A stretch of 64,000 bases of DNA from assembly GCF_014642075.1 (NCBI RefSeq), contig NZ_BMIK01000023.1, forward strand, positions 21,064 to 85,063, written 5' to 3'. The notes below the pieces were generated by a model. It saw nothing but the letters and a program-made list of their open reading frames with translations. It searched no databases and was not told the DNA's origin. This DNA comes from Parapedobacter defluvii (GTDB taxonomy: Bacteria > Bacteroidota > Bacteroidia > Sphingobacteriales > Sphingobacteriaceae). Below, one piece after another: positions 29,575 through 38,382 of this stretch (its first letter is position 1; each line of letters starts with the position of its first letter). The translations under genes and the position numbers were made by a program.

Positions 29575-30708
29575 ATGAAAAGCAATAGATTAATAGTCAG
29601 CACAGTAGCTTTAGTGGGCATATTGTTTTTGGGGTCATGCAGCACCACAAGGCAGGCTGCTTTCCGTGACGATGTCTATAATACACAAGCCCGGGCGGTG
29701 GAAGAAAATTACCAAAGTCCGGATTATTATTATGACCAGGAAACAGCGCAGGGAGAATCCTACGCCGACGGAGGCTACTATGAAGACGAATATACGGACG
29801 AAGGCTATTCCAGCGACTATTATGCCGATGAATATAGCGACAGTGAATATGCCAACCGGATTAACCGGTTTTATTACTATTCACCGGGCATGAGTTATTA
29901 CGATCCATGGTTTGATCCTTGGTATGGATTTAATTCCTGGTACAGCCCCGGTTGGGGATGGAACAGTGCCTGGAGCCTCGGTTTCGGCTGGGGTTGGGGT
30001 GGCGGCTGGGGCCTCGGTTGGGGTAGCAGTTGGTATAATCCTTATTACGGTGGTTATTGGGGTTGGGGATCTCCTTATTATGGAAGGGGATTCGGTGGTC
30101 CGTATGCCTACAGCCGCTGGGGCTGGGGCGGATGGGGCGGTTATTATCCCGGTACCATCATCATTGACAACCGCACGAGAGGCATGCGGTCCGCTTCGCG
30201 GTCGCGCATGGATGTGAGAACCGGCCGCACGAGCCGATCAGCGGGAACGACAACACGGACTGCCTCACGAACCGCTATAAGCAGGGATGCCAATGGCCGT
30301 ATTTCTACCCGCACCATATCCACCAGGGGTGATGCAGGCACCCGCACATCTGTAACACGGTCTACCGGCTCACGGGAAGCCGTTCGGCCAAGCGGCACAT
30401 CACGTAGGCCGACCGGAGAAGCTGTAAGGCCTGGTAGTTCAACAAGACCGTCAAGCGGCGTAAGACCCTCCTCTTCACGGCGTCCATCGGGCAGCAGCGC
30501 ACGGCCTGCCGCTAGGCCTTCATCAGGCTCGCGTCCGAGTGCAGCACCCTCACGGCCAAGCGCGGCTCCTCGCTCTTCTGGAAGCAGTTCCCGTGGGTCA
30601 TCCGTAGCTCCCCCCTCCCGGTCTTCCGGATCATCGGCTTCATCCGGCGGAAGTAGCCGGGGAAGCAGCAGCGGTGGAAGTAGCCGTAGCGGCGGCAGAG
30701 GCAGATAA
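29575..30708 (+). CDS. low-complexity surface lipoprotein (Tyr/Asp, Trp/Gly, then Arg/Ser/Pro-rich)
   Basis: 377 residues from the ATG at 29575, which gives a signal peptide with lipobox (LVGILFLGSC). Three zones follow: an acidic Tyr/Asp/Glu zone (about 35-95), a Trp/Gly/Tyr zone with repeated GWGWGG-like units (about 105-195), and a basic Arg/Ser/Pro/Thr zone to the end with near-repeats such as RPSSGSRPSAAPSRPSA. No catalytic domain is visible. Opposite charges of the first and last zone suggest self- or surface-binding, an inference. Sits 15 bp before a FadL-like porin gene. The frame begins earlier, at 29467, without a useful signal. Confidence 0.7.
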   Translation: MKSNRLIVSTVALVGILFLGSCSTTRQAAFRDDVYNTQARAVEENYQSPDYYYDQETAQGESYADGGYYEDEYTDEGYSSDYYADEYSDSEYANRINRFYYYSPGMSYYDPWFDPWYGFNSWYSPGWGWNSAWSLGFGWGWGGGWGLGWGSSWYNPYYGGYWGWGSPYYGRGFGGPYAYSRWGWGGWGGYYPGTIIIDNRTRGMRSASRSRMDVRTGRTSRSAGTTTRTASRTAISRDANGRISTRTISTRGDAGTRTSVTRSTGSREAVRPSGTSRRPTGEAVRPGSSTRPSSGVRPSSSRRPSGSSARPAARPSSGSRPSAAPSRPSAAPRSSGSSSRGSSVAPPSRSSGSSASSGGSSRGSSSGGSSRSGGRGR

Positions 30709-30723
30709 TATTTCAACTATAAC

Positions 30724-32268
30724 ATGGCAAAATCAGCGTATATAACACTCTCTCTATTTTTAGTAAGTTTCTCGCTTACAGAGGTTAATGCCCAGTCACT
30801 TGATGAGTTTCTTCGTGTTGCACAACCCGAGCAGGGCGCATCCGCACGCTTCAAAGCATTGGGCAATGCACAAACGGCCCTGGGTGGCGACTTAAGTTCC
30901 GTTTCCGGTAATCCTGCAGGTCTTGGATTTTTTGGCCAATCAGACATCGGCCTCTCTTTTGATTTCAGCAGCGACCTCAACAAGGCGCTGTATTTTGGAA
31001 CAAATAGCAAAAATAACGTAGATAAATTTGCAATAAATCAGGCAGCAGCGGTGTTTCATATTCCCATGCGCAGAGCCCGGGGCAGCAACCTTTCCTCCGG
31101 TTGGTTGAATTTTAACATCGGAATCGGCTATCACCGGACCGGTAATTTTAATTCTACCATGGGTTTTACCGGCATAAATGACGAAAGCAGCTACGGCCAC
31201 TTTATGGCGTTGGAAGACGGCAACTTACCAGGTGATATCGGGTGGCAGTTCGGTATGGTCGACGAAAACGCGGACGGCGACCTTATTCCCATGACCACGC
31301 TTAATAACGTGCAGACCGCCTATTATCGCGAAGGGGGAAGTCAGTCCGAAACAAATCTTTCTTTCGGTACGAATTACGCCAATAAGTTTTACATCGGTGC
31401 CAGCGTCGGTTTCGCGCGGATTAATTACCGGATGAACCGGTTGTTTATGGAAGCGGGGGGCATTCAGAATTACGGCTACATTTACGCCCAGAACCCCAAT
31501 AGCCGTTTTGTCAATTCCGCAAATGCGGATTATGACATCTATAACCCGCTATTGGAATCGGAATATGACTTCGAAGACGAATACTGGTCAAACACTTCCG
31601 GAAACGGCATCAACGCAAAACTTGGCGTGATCTTCAAACCGGTGCCCCAATTTCAGATCGGTGTTTCTGCTACGACACCAACCTGGTATAGCCTTACGAA
31701 TGATTATGAAGATTATTTCGGCATTACCAACTACCTCACCGACGGGACAGATAATTCGGATGACAGTCCGAGCGAACCCATTTATTACGACTACAACCTA
31801 CGCACTCCCTACAAGCTTAGTGCCGGATTGGCCTATATCTTCGAAGGTGGTGGCCTGCTGAGTGCAGATATCGACTATGTAGACTATGCCAACTTATCCA
31901 TGTCATCGTCTAATGCAGAAGATGACCGGTTTTTCAATGACGGCATTGCCGACACCTATGCCGGAGCGATAAACTTCAGGGTAGGTGGTGAATACATGAT
32001 TGCTCCGCAACTGATGGTAAGAGCGGGATATGGTTATACCGGAAGCCCCTACAAAGATGAGAGCATCGATTACAGCGGACAGACGGTTTCCGGCGGTCTT
32101 GGATACCGGATCAACAATATCTATGTCGATCTGACTTACCAGAATTTCCAGCGGAATTACAACATGATCCCATATCTGTTAGATGATGCGGCAGGCCAAT
32201 ACAGCCCCGTGGTGGAAGTTAAGAACCAGCGGCACAATGTATTGTTGTCAGTCGGGCTAAAATTTTAG
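30724..32268 (+). CDS. FadL/OMPP1-like outer membrane transport protein
   Basis: 514 residues. Signal peptide about 1-23 (to VNAQ), then a conserved N-terminal hatch-like segment (GASARFKALGNAQTALGGDLSSVSGNPAGLGFF, in part), many amphipathic strands, and a C-terminal aromatic residue (LLSVGLKF). This is the OMPP1/FadL/TodX superfamily, which takes hydrophobic compounds across the outer membrane. Follows the low-complexity lipoprotein by 15 bp, so the two surface proteins are likely cotranscribed. Confidence 0.8.
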   Translation: MAKSAYITLSLFLVSFSLTEVNAQSLDEFLRVAQPEQGASARFKALGNAQTALGGDLSSVSGNPAGLGFFGQSDIGLSFDFSSDLNKALYFGTNSKNNVDKFAINQAAAVFHIPMRRARGSNLSSGWLNFNIGIGYHRTGNFNSTMGFTGINDESSYGHFMALEDGNLPGDIGWQFGMVDENADGDLIPMTTLNNVQTAYYREGGSQSETNLSFGTNYANKFYIGASVGFARINYRMNRLFMEAGGIQNYGYIYAQNPNSRFVNSANADYDIYNPLLESEYDFEDEYWSNTSGNGINAKLGVIFKPVPQFQIGVSATTPTWYSLTNDYEDYFGITNYLTDGTDNSDDSPSEPIYYDYNLRTPYKLSAGLAYIFEGGGLLSADIDYVDYANLSMSSSNAEDDRFFNDGIADTYAGAINFRVGGEYMIAPQLMVRAGYGYTGSPYKDESIDYSGQTVSGGLGYRINNIYVDLTYQNFQRNYNMIPYLLDDAAGQYSPVVEVKNQRHNVLLSVGLKF

Positions 32269-32289
32269 AAGTTCAGGTTATCACATGCC

Positions 32290-32340
32290 ACGGATGCACG
32301 AATGGAACACAGATGAATTCTGCGTTTATCCGTGCATCCT
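32290..32340 (+). repeat. dispersed repeat unit with 9-bp inverted ends
   Basis: GGATGCACG (32292-32300) pairs with CGTGCATCC (32331-32339); between them lies AATGGAACACAGATGAATTC, wording related to the element at 25875. Intergenic, between convergent genes. Confidence 0.4.
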
Positions 32341-32362
32341 TGCCTTTTTGAGACAAGCGAAA

Positions 32363-32392
32363 CGGGCAGCAGTTTTCTACAACTGCTGCCCG
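32363..32392. terminator. hairpin terminator between FadL-like gene and dps
   Basis: Perfect 12-bp stem CGGGCAGCAGTT / AACTGCTGCCCG with a 6-nt loop. T-richness is moderate on both sides, so it may act in either direction between the two convergent genes. Confidence 0.65.
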
Positions 32393-32438
32393 TCTTTGTG
32401 TATTTACAAAACGATTACTGAATTAAGCTAAGCAAGCA

Positions 32439-32918
32439 CTACGCTTTATTTACAAACGCTCTCAGCATCCAATTCTGTTTCTCGTTAAATTGCATGAAGG
32501 CATTGATCATATCATTCGTCCCTTCATCTTCCGCTTCGGAAGTAATATCCAACAGATCCCGTTGCATAGCAATCAACGCTTCCAAATCTCCAATAATCGC
32601 CTTCACCATGTCGATATCTTTCATACCGATCGTATCCACCTCCTTGATTTCCGAGTTAGACACATAATCCTTAAACGTACTGAAAGGCGATTTTCCCAAT
32701 GTGAGAATACGTTCTGCCAGTTCATCGATGGTAGTCAGTGCGTTCGTATAAAGTTCTTCAAACTTGGCATGCAAAGTGAAGAAATGATTTCCCCGCACAT
32801 TCCAATGACATCCCCTCAACTTTTGGTAGTGGATATGGTAGTTGGCCAACAGGTCATTCAGGTGATCAACAACAGGTCTTAATTTTTTTTCTTCTAAACT
32901 AATTACTTTTGGGTTCAT
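32439..32918 (-). CDS. dps: Dps-family ferritin-like protein
   Basis: 159 residues, four-helix Dps. The ferroxidase ligands typical of the family lie in GCHWNVRGNHFFTLHAKFEELY (shown without flanks) and in the following helix TTIDELAERI. Dps dodecamers oxidise and store iron and protect DNA in starvation or oxidative stress. There is no long Lys-rich tail, so direct DNA binding is less certain. Monocistronic. Confidence 0.92.
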   Translation of the reverse strand: MNPKVISLEEKKLRPVVDHLNDLLANYHIHYQKLRGCHWNVRGNHFFTLHAKFEELYTNALTTIDELAERILTLGKSPFSTFKDYVSNSEIKEVDTIGMKDIDMVKAIIGDLEALIAMQRDLLDITSEAEDEGTNDMINAFMQFNEKQNWMLRAFVNKA

Positions 32919-32978
32919 GCTATTCTATTTTAGATACAACCATAAAACAGCTAAAGCTACAAAAAGTTTAACGCAACA

Positions 32979-34346
32979 TCAGGAAGTGCGCCTTTTTCTG
33001 ACGAAAAGATTGTAGTTCTCATGTTTTTCCACATAGATATCTTCTCCGATATCTATAAAACCATCCAACGCCACGGCATCGTACCATTTCCCATCAATTT
33101 CCACCTTTCCGGATGGGCGGAGAACCGTTTTCGCCACTCCTTCCCTATTCACTAACTCAGTATTCAATCGGGAGGAAGTATATCCCTCTTCCGATCGCTG
33201 TTCGTCCTGCAGTACAAGGCGTTTGAATGCTTTGGTTTTGAGCAGGCTCTTACCAAAAATGACCATTACGATTGTCGCCGTCACCATGGAAGCGATGACT
33301 AACAGAAATGAATTGAATAACATACCCGGCGCGGCGATGGAAAAATTGAAATAATCATTGGCTACCATGCTGAACGCCAATCCACAGACCAGACAGATGA
33401 TACCCAATATGCCGGCAACACCGAATCCTGGAATTACAAACAGCTCCAGTAAGATCAGCACAACGCCTGCAACAAACAGGGCAATCTCCCAATTGTCTGC
33501 CAGCCCCTGAATATAGAGCGGAGCAAAAAATAATACCGCTGCAATGACCGCAACCACCAAGGCAAACCCAATACCAGGTGTTTGCATTTCAAAATAAATA
33601 CCCCCAATAATCAGCAGGATCAAAATACCGCTCACTGCCGGATTGATAAGGAATGAAATAATCCGGTCTACTAGGGTAATCTGATGGATGGTAATCTGTG
33701 GATTGCTGATCCCTTCAGCCGCCAATACGTCTGCTATAGATGTGGCCTCCGCATTAGCCAACCCGATGCTTACCGCTTCTGAAGAAGTGAGTGTTAATAT
33801 TTTACCCGCCTGTTTTAGAGAAGGCAACTCCACGTCCGGGTCCACAAATGCTTCGGCAACCTTTGGGTCGCGCCCCTTCGCTTCGGCTGTTGCCCGCATC
33901 AATCCCCGCATATATGACTGGTGTTTTTCAGGCAACACCTGACCGGACTGGTCCACCACACTGGCTGCTCCGATGCTGGACCCTTTGCTCATATAGATAC
34001 GGTCGCTCGCCAGTGCAATCAATGCCCCTGCTGATGCCGCATTGTGATTGATGAAAACCACCGTTTCCAAGGGCGAATCAAGTATCCGGCTCCGGATGGA
34101 ATCCGCAAAATTAACCATGCCCCCGAAGGTATTCATCTCAATCAATATCAAATCCACCTTACTTTCCTCAGCTTTGGAATAGGCATTTTTTACGGTCCGC
34201 CACGCAGCGGGACCAATATCCCCCTCTAAATCAAACTGATAAATAGATTGGGCCTGTACTGAAAACAGGGGCAATATCCAGCACGCAATCCCCATCAGTA
34301 AGAACAATAATTTCTTTCCGCGTTTTTTTTTGTGCATATCGTTCAA
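32979..34346 (-). CDS. long-form NfeD protein with ClpP-like serine protease domain
   Basis: 455 residues. Signal peptide to about 33 (FSVQAQ), then a ClpP/crotonase-fold protease domain with the nucleophile Ser in NAASAGALIALASDRIYM and Lys in MRGLMRATAEAKGRDP, then four to five transmembrane helices (about 235-375) and a C-terminal OB-fold NfeD domain ending YDAVALDGFIDIGEDI. Such proteins cleave membrane proteins such as stomatin-like partners. No stomatin/SPFH gene is adjacent, which is usual partner context. ATG at 34337 is an alternative start. Confidence 0.87.
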   Translation of the reverse strand: MNDMHKKKRGKKLLFLLMGIACWILPLFSVQAQSIYQFDLEGDIGPAAWRTVKNAYSKAEESKVDLILIEMNTFGGMVNFADSIRSRILDSPLETVVFINHNAASAGALIALASDRIYMSKGSSIGAASVVDQSGQVLPEKHQSYMRGLMRATAEAKGRDPKVAEAFVDPDVELPSLKQAGKILTLTSSEAVSIGLANAEATSIADVLAAEGISNPQITIHQITLVDRIISFLINPAVSGILILLIIGGIYFEMQTPGIGFALVVAVIAAVLFFAPLYIQGLADNWEIALFVAGVVLILLELFVIPGFGVAGILGIICLVCGLAFSMVANDYFNFSIAAPGMLFNSFLLVIASMVTATIVMVIFGKSLLKTKAFKRLVLQDEQRSEEGYTSSRLNTELVNREGVAKTVLRPSGKVEIDGKWYDAVALDGFIDIGEDIYVEKHENYNLFVRKRRTS

Positions 34347-34394
34347 AACGTTATAATTTTGAGGCCGGGCTGGTATACAACCTATCGACTATCA

Positions 34395-35150
34395 ATGGAT
34401 AAATATACGTTAAAAACCGCATTTAGAAAAAGTTTTTTAGGGATGGTCTGGCGCATCGAAGCCGATACGACCGCTACCCTATTGGCTATCGAAACGCGTA
34501 ACGAAGATACGGGAATGCCCTTATTCTCAGCAATTGAATACGATAGCGGTGTACCATTCATGGATGAAAAACCATACGGCGACCGGACATGGTCGCTGGC
34601 GGGAATCGTGGAAGACAACTTAATTTTGCGGGCATGGGGCCAGCATACTCCCGATGGTGCAGGCATCGCTTGCATCAATGCCACTACGGGCGATGTTTTA
34701 TGGGAGCAGTTTAACTATACATTGGTAGCCATCCAACATCGGCAGTTGGTTGTGAGGCATCGCAATTTCGCCAGTGGTTATGAACAACGTATGAACCCTC
34801 TTGATGGAAATTTAACACAAATTAACAATCCGGCAACTAAACCTGACGCACCCAAAATTGTCTTACCCGAACGATATAGGGATGATAAACCCCTGTTTTT
34901 GGAACGTTACCCCATACAGGGCGATCTATTTTACTGCCAGGTGGGAGACCGCATGGTTTGGGCATTTCACGAAGTCTCTGATCATACGTATTGCATTCGA
35001 ATAGCCGTGTCCCGTGGCTTGAAAATGCTGGCGGACAGGGTTATGGTTTCAGGATTAGCTAGAATGGCACCGGAACTGTTCTTTATGATTAATAATCAGG
35101 TTTTCTTTATTGGTGATAATAAACGGGAAATTGTATCGTATTTAGTATAA
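34395..35150 (+). CDS. DUF4905-like protein
   Basis: 251 residues from the ATG at 34395; the TTG/ATG further upstream overlaps the divergent nfeD gene. No signal peptide. The protein has repeated short strands (LLAIETRNEDTGMPLFSAIEY, LILRAWGQHTPDGAGIACINATTGDVLW in part) reminiscent of beta-propeller blades, and fits the Bacteroidota DUF4905 family. Function unknown. The LysM gene starts 18 bp later and is likely in the same transcript. Confidence 0.6.
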   Translation: MDKYTLKTAFRKSFLGMVWRIEADTTATLLAIETRNEDTGMPLFSAIEYDSGVPFMDEKPYGDRTWSLAGIVEDNLILRAWGQHTPDGAGIACINATTGDVLWEQFNYTLVAIQHRQLVVRHRNFASGYEQRMNPLDGNLTQINNPATKPDAPKIVLPERYRDDKPLFLERYPIQGDLFYCQVGDRMVWAFHEVSDHTYCIRIAVSRGLKMLADRVMVSGLARMAPELFFMINNQVFFIGDNKREIVSYLV

Positions 35151-35168
35151 TTGCAACGGATTTTTAAC

Positions 35169-36077
35169 ATGAACAAAATATATCAGACCTATTTATACCG
35201 CACCTCTCTTTTCGTCATCCTATTAGTAGGTTGTTGTGGCCTGTCCAAAGTTGCTGCCACACCGGTGGATTCGATTGGAGTAAAATATGAAAATGGAAAA
35301 AAAATCATCATTCACCAATTAGAAGCAAAGGAAACTTATTTCGGCCTAAGCAGGCACTACGGTGTCCCTGTCAAACAAATCATCGCAGCCAATGGAAATA
35401 AATCGCTGAAAGTCGGAGACACGGTACATATCCCGATGGATACAGGCAGAACCATTGCCGATGCAAATGTACCGGCCAATGCAGGGCAGCAACAATCCCA
35501 ACAACCTTCGCCCCCGCCTGCCTTAAATCAGGACGAGTATACGTCATACAAAGTAGGCAAAGGTGAGACCCTATTTACTATTTCAAAACGATTTATCATA
35601 TCTGTTGAAAGCATCAGGCGAGCAAATGGACTTACCGGCGATTCACTAAAAATAGGCCAGATTCTGAAAATCCCCAATAAGGAACTTCCCCCACCTCCTC
35701 CCAAATTGAACGAAATCATTGTAACGGACACCGTCAGTGGTGATTCAACGGAAGAAAATATGGAAATTCCCGCAAACCGGTATGGTATCCGGGAAATGAC
35801 GGAAAAGGGCATCGGCGTATGGATCGATGACCTGAGTCAGGAAGGCGGAAGCATGTTGGCACTGCATAAAACAGCTCCCATCGGTACCGTAATTAAAATT
35901 ACCAATCCGATGACCAACCGCACGACCTTTGCCAAAGTCGTCGGCAAATTTGCAGATTCGGCTGAAACCCAAAATGCTATCATCGTCATTTCCAAATCCG
36001 CAGCGTCGCTCATCGGCGTATTAGACCGGCGGTTCCAGGTTGAAATAGCATATGGCACCCCAAATGACGGCAACTAA
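35169..36077 (+). CDS. LysM-domain envelope protein with double-psi-barrel C-terminus
   Basis: 302 residues. Exported (hydrophobic segment FVILLVGCCGLSKVAA, with a possible lipobox Cys). Two LysM units: HQLEAKETYFGLSRHYGVPV and YKVGKGETLFTISKRFIISV with downstream IKIPNKE, separated by a Gln/Pro linker. The C-terminal 90 residues (GIGVWIDDLSQEGGSMLALH, APIGTVIKITNPMTNRTTFAKVVGKF) look like an RlpA-type double-psi beta-barrel. Such proteins bind peptidoglycan and some cleave glycan strands; the RlpA catalytic Asp/His set is not clearly complete here. ATG at 35169 chosen over TTG at 35151. Overlaps the uridine kinase start by 14 bp. Confidence 0.75.
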   Translation: MNKIYQTYLYRTSLFVILLVGCCGLSKVAATPVDSIGVKYENGKKIIIHQLEAKETYFGLSRHYGVPVKQIIAANGNKSLKVGDTVHIPMDTGRTIADANVPANAGQQQSQQPSPPPALNQDEYTSYKVGKGETLFTISKRFIISVESIRRANGLTGDSLKIGQILKIPNKELPPPPPKLNEIIVTDTVSGDSTEENMEIPANRYGIREMTEKGIGVWIDDLSQEGGSMLALHKTAPIGTVIKITNPMTNRTTFAKVVGKFADSAETQNAIIVISKSAASLIGVLDRRFQVEIAYGTPNDGN

Positions 36078-36717
36078 GCCCTATGTTGTTGGGATCGCAG
36101 GAAGCAGTGGATCGGGAAAAACGTTTTTCCTGAATTGTTTTGTCAATCACTTTACCCCGCATGAAGTGGCCTTGATTTCACAGGACGACTATTACATACC
36201 CGCCCATACCAAGACACAGGAAGAAAATAAGCTTTATAACTTTGATCTACCCACCGCTATCGACCGGGAGGCCTTTTACCGGGATATCCGGATGCTTTTC
36301 GAAGGACATACGATACGCCGCGAGGAATACACATTCAATAACCCCGCCCTGACTCCGAAAATGATAGAAATCAAGCCGGCGCCGGTCCTGATTGTCGAAG
36401 GGTTATTTATTTTCTTTTACGAAGAAGTCAATCACCTGCTCAATCATCGGATATTTCTGCACGCAGAAGAGGAGATAGCCTTACAGCGACGATTGAAAAG
36501 GGATTTGGTAGAACGGGGATATGACGAAGAAGACGTACGATTTAAGTGGGTGAATCATGTGATGCCTGCCTACTACCGATATTTACTGCCGTTTCGGGAG
36601 CAATGCGACCGCGTCATCCTTAACAATACCGATGATCCTGCCCCGATCCGCACCATTGCCGACGAAATATCCACCGAACTGCGGAAAATTGCCCCCGGGT
36701 TACACCGGGTTTTATAA
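36064..36717 (+). CDS. udk: uridine kinase family protein
   Basis: 217 residues. P-loop GIAGSSGSGKTFFLN at the N-terminus, then SQDDYYIP, the acceptor-site FDLPTAIDREAF, and VEGLFIF. These are the hallmarks of uridine/cytidine kinase. The family phosphorylates uridine to UMP; related proteins of unknown substrate exist in Bacteroidota. The ATG at 36064 or 36052 can serve; both overlap the end of the LysM gene. Its stop overlaps the convergent scoB stop. Confidence 0.82.
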   Translation: MTATKPYVVGIAGSSGSGKTFFLNCFVNHFTPHEVALISQDDYYIPAHTKTQEENKLYNFDLPTAIDREAFYRDIRMLFEGHTIRREEYTFNNPALTPKMIEIKPAPVLIVEGLFIFFYEEVNHLLNHRIFLHAEEEIALQRRLKRDLVERGYDEEDVRFKWVNHVMPAYYRYLLPFREQCDRVILNNTDDPAPIRTIADEISTELRKIAPGLHRVL

Positions 36718-37371
36718 CCGCATTTCGGGCACATCATCTGCCGCAAAAAAACGCCCTGCTGTCGCGTTCCGTATTTCCGTTATGCTAACTCCCGGAGCAC
36801 GTTCAATCAGATGGAATCCTCCGTTTTGGATATCGATTTCAAAGACCGCCAATTCAGTCACCACTTTACGGATACAGCGTACGCCTGTCAAGGGTAAGGT
36901 ACACCGCGGAAGTAGCTTGCTCTCCCCCGCTTTGTTTACCTGCTGCATTGCTACAATGATATTTTTCGCAGAAGCCACGAGATCCATCGCTCCGCCCATT
37001 CCCTTCACCAGCTTACCCGGGATCTTCCAATTGGCAATGTCGCCGTATTCGGATACTTCCATGGCACCTAATATCGTAAGGTCTACCTTTTGTGCCCGGA
37101 TCATACCAAAACTCATTGCCGAATCAAATACTGCAGAACCCGGCAGCATGGTGATGGTCTGCTTCCCGGCATTGATCAGATCCGGATCTTCCGAACCTTC
37201 GTACGGAAACGGCCCCATACCCAACAAACCGTTTTCAGATTGCAGCACAACATCGATATCTTCTGGAATGTAGTTGGCTACCAGCGTGGGGATACCAATT
37301 CCCAGATTGACGTAATAGCCGTCTTTGATTTCCCGCGCAATCCGTTTTGCGATTCCCTCTTTATCCAGCAT
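36712..37371 (-). CDS. scoB: CoA transferase subunit B (3-oxoacid type)
   Basis: 219 residues from the ATG at 37371 (MLDKEGIAKRIA). The active-site Glu of subunit B is in VLQSENGLLGMGPFP; GIGIPTLVANYI and KVDLTILGAMEVSEYGD are typical. With subunit A it transfers CoA between succinyl-CoA and acetoacetate or a related acid. The start lies inside the last codons of scoA (11-bp overlap), so translation is coupled. Confidence 0.93.
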   Translation of the reverse strand: MLDKEGIAKRIAREIKDGYYVNLGIGIPTLVANYIPEDIDVVLQSENGLLGMGPFPYEGSEDPDLINAGKQTITMLPGSAVFDSAMSFGMIRAQKVDLTILGAMEVSEYGDIANWKIPGKLVKGMGGAMDLVASAKNIIVAMQQVNKAGESKLLPRCTLPLTGVRCIRKVVTELAVFEIDIQNGGFHLIERAPGVSITEIRNATAGRFFAADDVPEMRL

Positions 37372-38098
37372 AATCTTCCGCTTTGGTAATGTCCAATCCT
37401 TCGTATTTGCGAACCGTCCGTTGTTCGATTCGCTTTTCATAATTCATACCCTGAAAAATACGGTGAACATAGATACCCGGTGTATGGATTTGATCGGGGT
37501 CCAGTGTCCCCTCAGGAACCAACTCTTCCACCTCAGCTACCGTCACCTTACCGGCCATTGCCATCACAGGATTGAAATTGCGGGCGGTATGCCGATACAT
37601 GAGATTGCCTGCCGTGTCGCCCCGCCATGCCTTCACCAATGCAAAATCTGCTTCAAAGGCCCTTTCCAACAGGTAGTCTTTACCGCCAAAGGTGCGTACT
37701 TCCTTGCCCTCGGCAACCTCAGTCCCCACGCCTGCCGGTGTAAAAATTGCCGGCATTCCATATCCAGCTGCAAGACACCGGGTAGCCAATGTACCCTGCG
37801 GGATCAATTCCACCTCCAGCTCACCACTCAATAGTTGGCGCTCAAACTCTGCATTTTCACCGACATAAGAAGCAATCATTTTTTTTACCTGACGTTTCTG
37901 TAACATCAACCCGATGCCAAAATCATCTACTCCCGCATTGTTTGAAATGCAGGTAAGACCCGAAACCCCTTTTCTCACCAACTCATTGATACAGTTTTCG
38001 GGAATGCCGCACAGGCCGAATCCACCCAGCATCAGGGTCATGCCGTCAGCAAGATCAGCCAGGGCTTCTCCCGCGTTTTTTACGACTTTATTAATCAT
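37361..38098 (-). CDS. scoA: CoA transferase subunit A (3-oxoacid type)
   Basis: 245 residues. GGFGLCGIPENCINELVRKG is the glycine-rich CoA-binding signature; IYVHRIFQGMNYEKRIEQRTVR ends the domain (shown in part). Forms the A2B2 enzyme with the next gene. First gene of a two-gene operon. Confidence 0.93.
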   Translation of the reverse strand: MINKVVKNAGEALADLADGMTLMLGGFGLCGIPENCINELVRKGVSGLTCISNNAGVDDFGIGLMLQKRQVKKMIASYVGENAEFERQLLSGELEVELIPQGTLATRCLAAGYGMPAIFTPAGVGTEVAEGKEVRTFGGKDYLLERAFEADFALVKAWRGDTAGNLMYRHTARNFNPVMAMAGKVTVAEVEELVPEGTLDPDQIHTPGIYVHRIFQGMNYEKRIEQRTVRKYEGLDITKAEDYAG

Positions 38099-38188
38099 GT
38101 GTATCCATTCATTTATAATCGGTTATTCGCTTCAAACAGGAGATTGGACAAGGTACAAAAGTTCTTGGAATTTTTCTAAATAAAACAC

Positions 38189-38196
38189 TAAATTTG
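38189..38196 (+). promoter_or_regulatory. promoter of the Cys-rich small protein
   Basis: TAAATTTG at 38189-38196 with a TTG at 38165-38167, 21 bp upstream, matches the Bacteroidota -33/-7 layout. The ATG follows 8 bp after the box, so the mRNA leader would be very short. Confidence 0.6.
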
Positions 38197-38204
38197 CCCC
38201 TGAG

Positions 38205-38381
38205 ATGTTTGAGGAGTTTTCTTTTTTTACGTTTGAGTGCCCGGCATGCCCCTTACAGCCGATTGATCCTCAAAATTTTAAGGGACTTAACCCTTACCAG
38301 GAGGGGAGCGGCTGTGATTTCAAAAAATGCTGCAAGAAGTACAAGCGGGGAAAGCGGTGCAAGAAATGTCCAAAACGATAA
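38205..38381 (+). CDS. 58-residue Cys-rich basic protein
   Basis: Small gene between scoA and the MFS gene. The protein begins MFEEFSFFTFECPACPLQP and ends KRGKRCKKCPKR. Seven Cys are arranged as CPAC, then C-x4-CC, then C-x2-C, suggestive of metal binding, and the C-terminal 20 residues are strongly basic, which would suit nucleic-acid contact. Support for it being real: a good promoter just upstream, an ATG in correct register, sequence with gene-like composition, and a stop directly before the convergent MFS stop (1 bp apart). I believe similar small proteins exist in related genomes but cannot confirm it here. Confidence 0.7.
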   Translation: MFEEFSFFTFECPACPLQPIDPQNFKGLNPYQEGSGCDFKKCCKKYKRGKRCKKCPKR

Positions 38382-38382
38382 A

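Noticed and set aside
30144..30716. 190-residue minus-strand frame under the low-complexity lipoprotein
   Set aside because: It arises from the Arg/Ser/Pro codon bias of the plus-strand gene; composition is repetitive and has no gene-like start.
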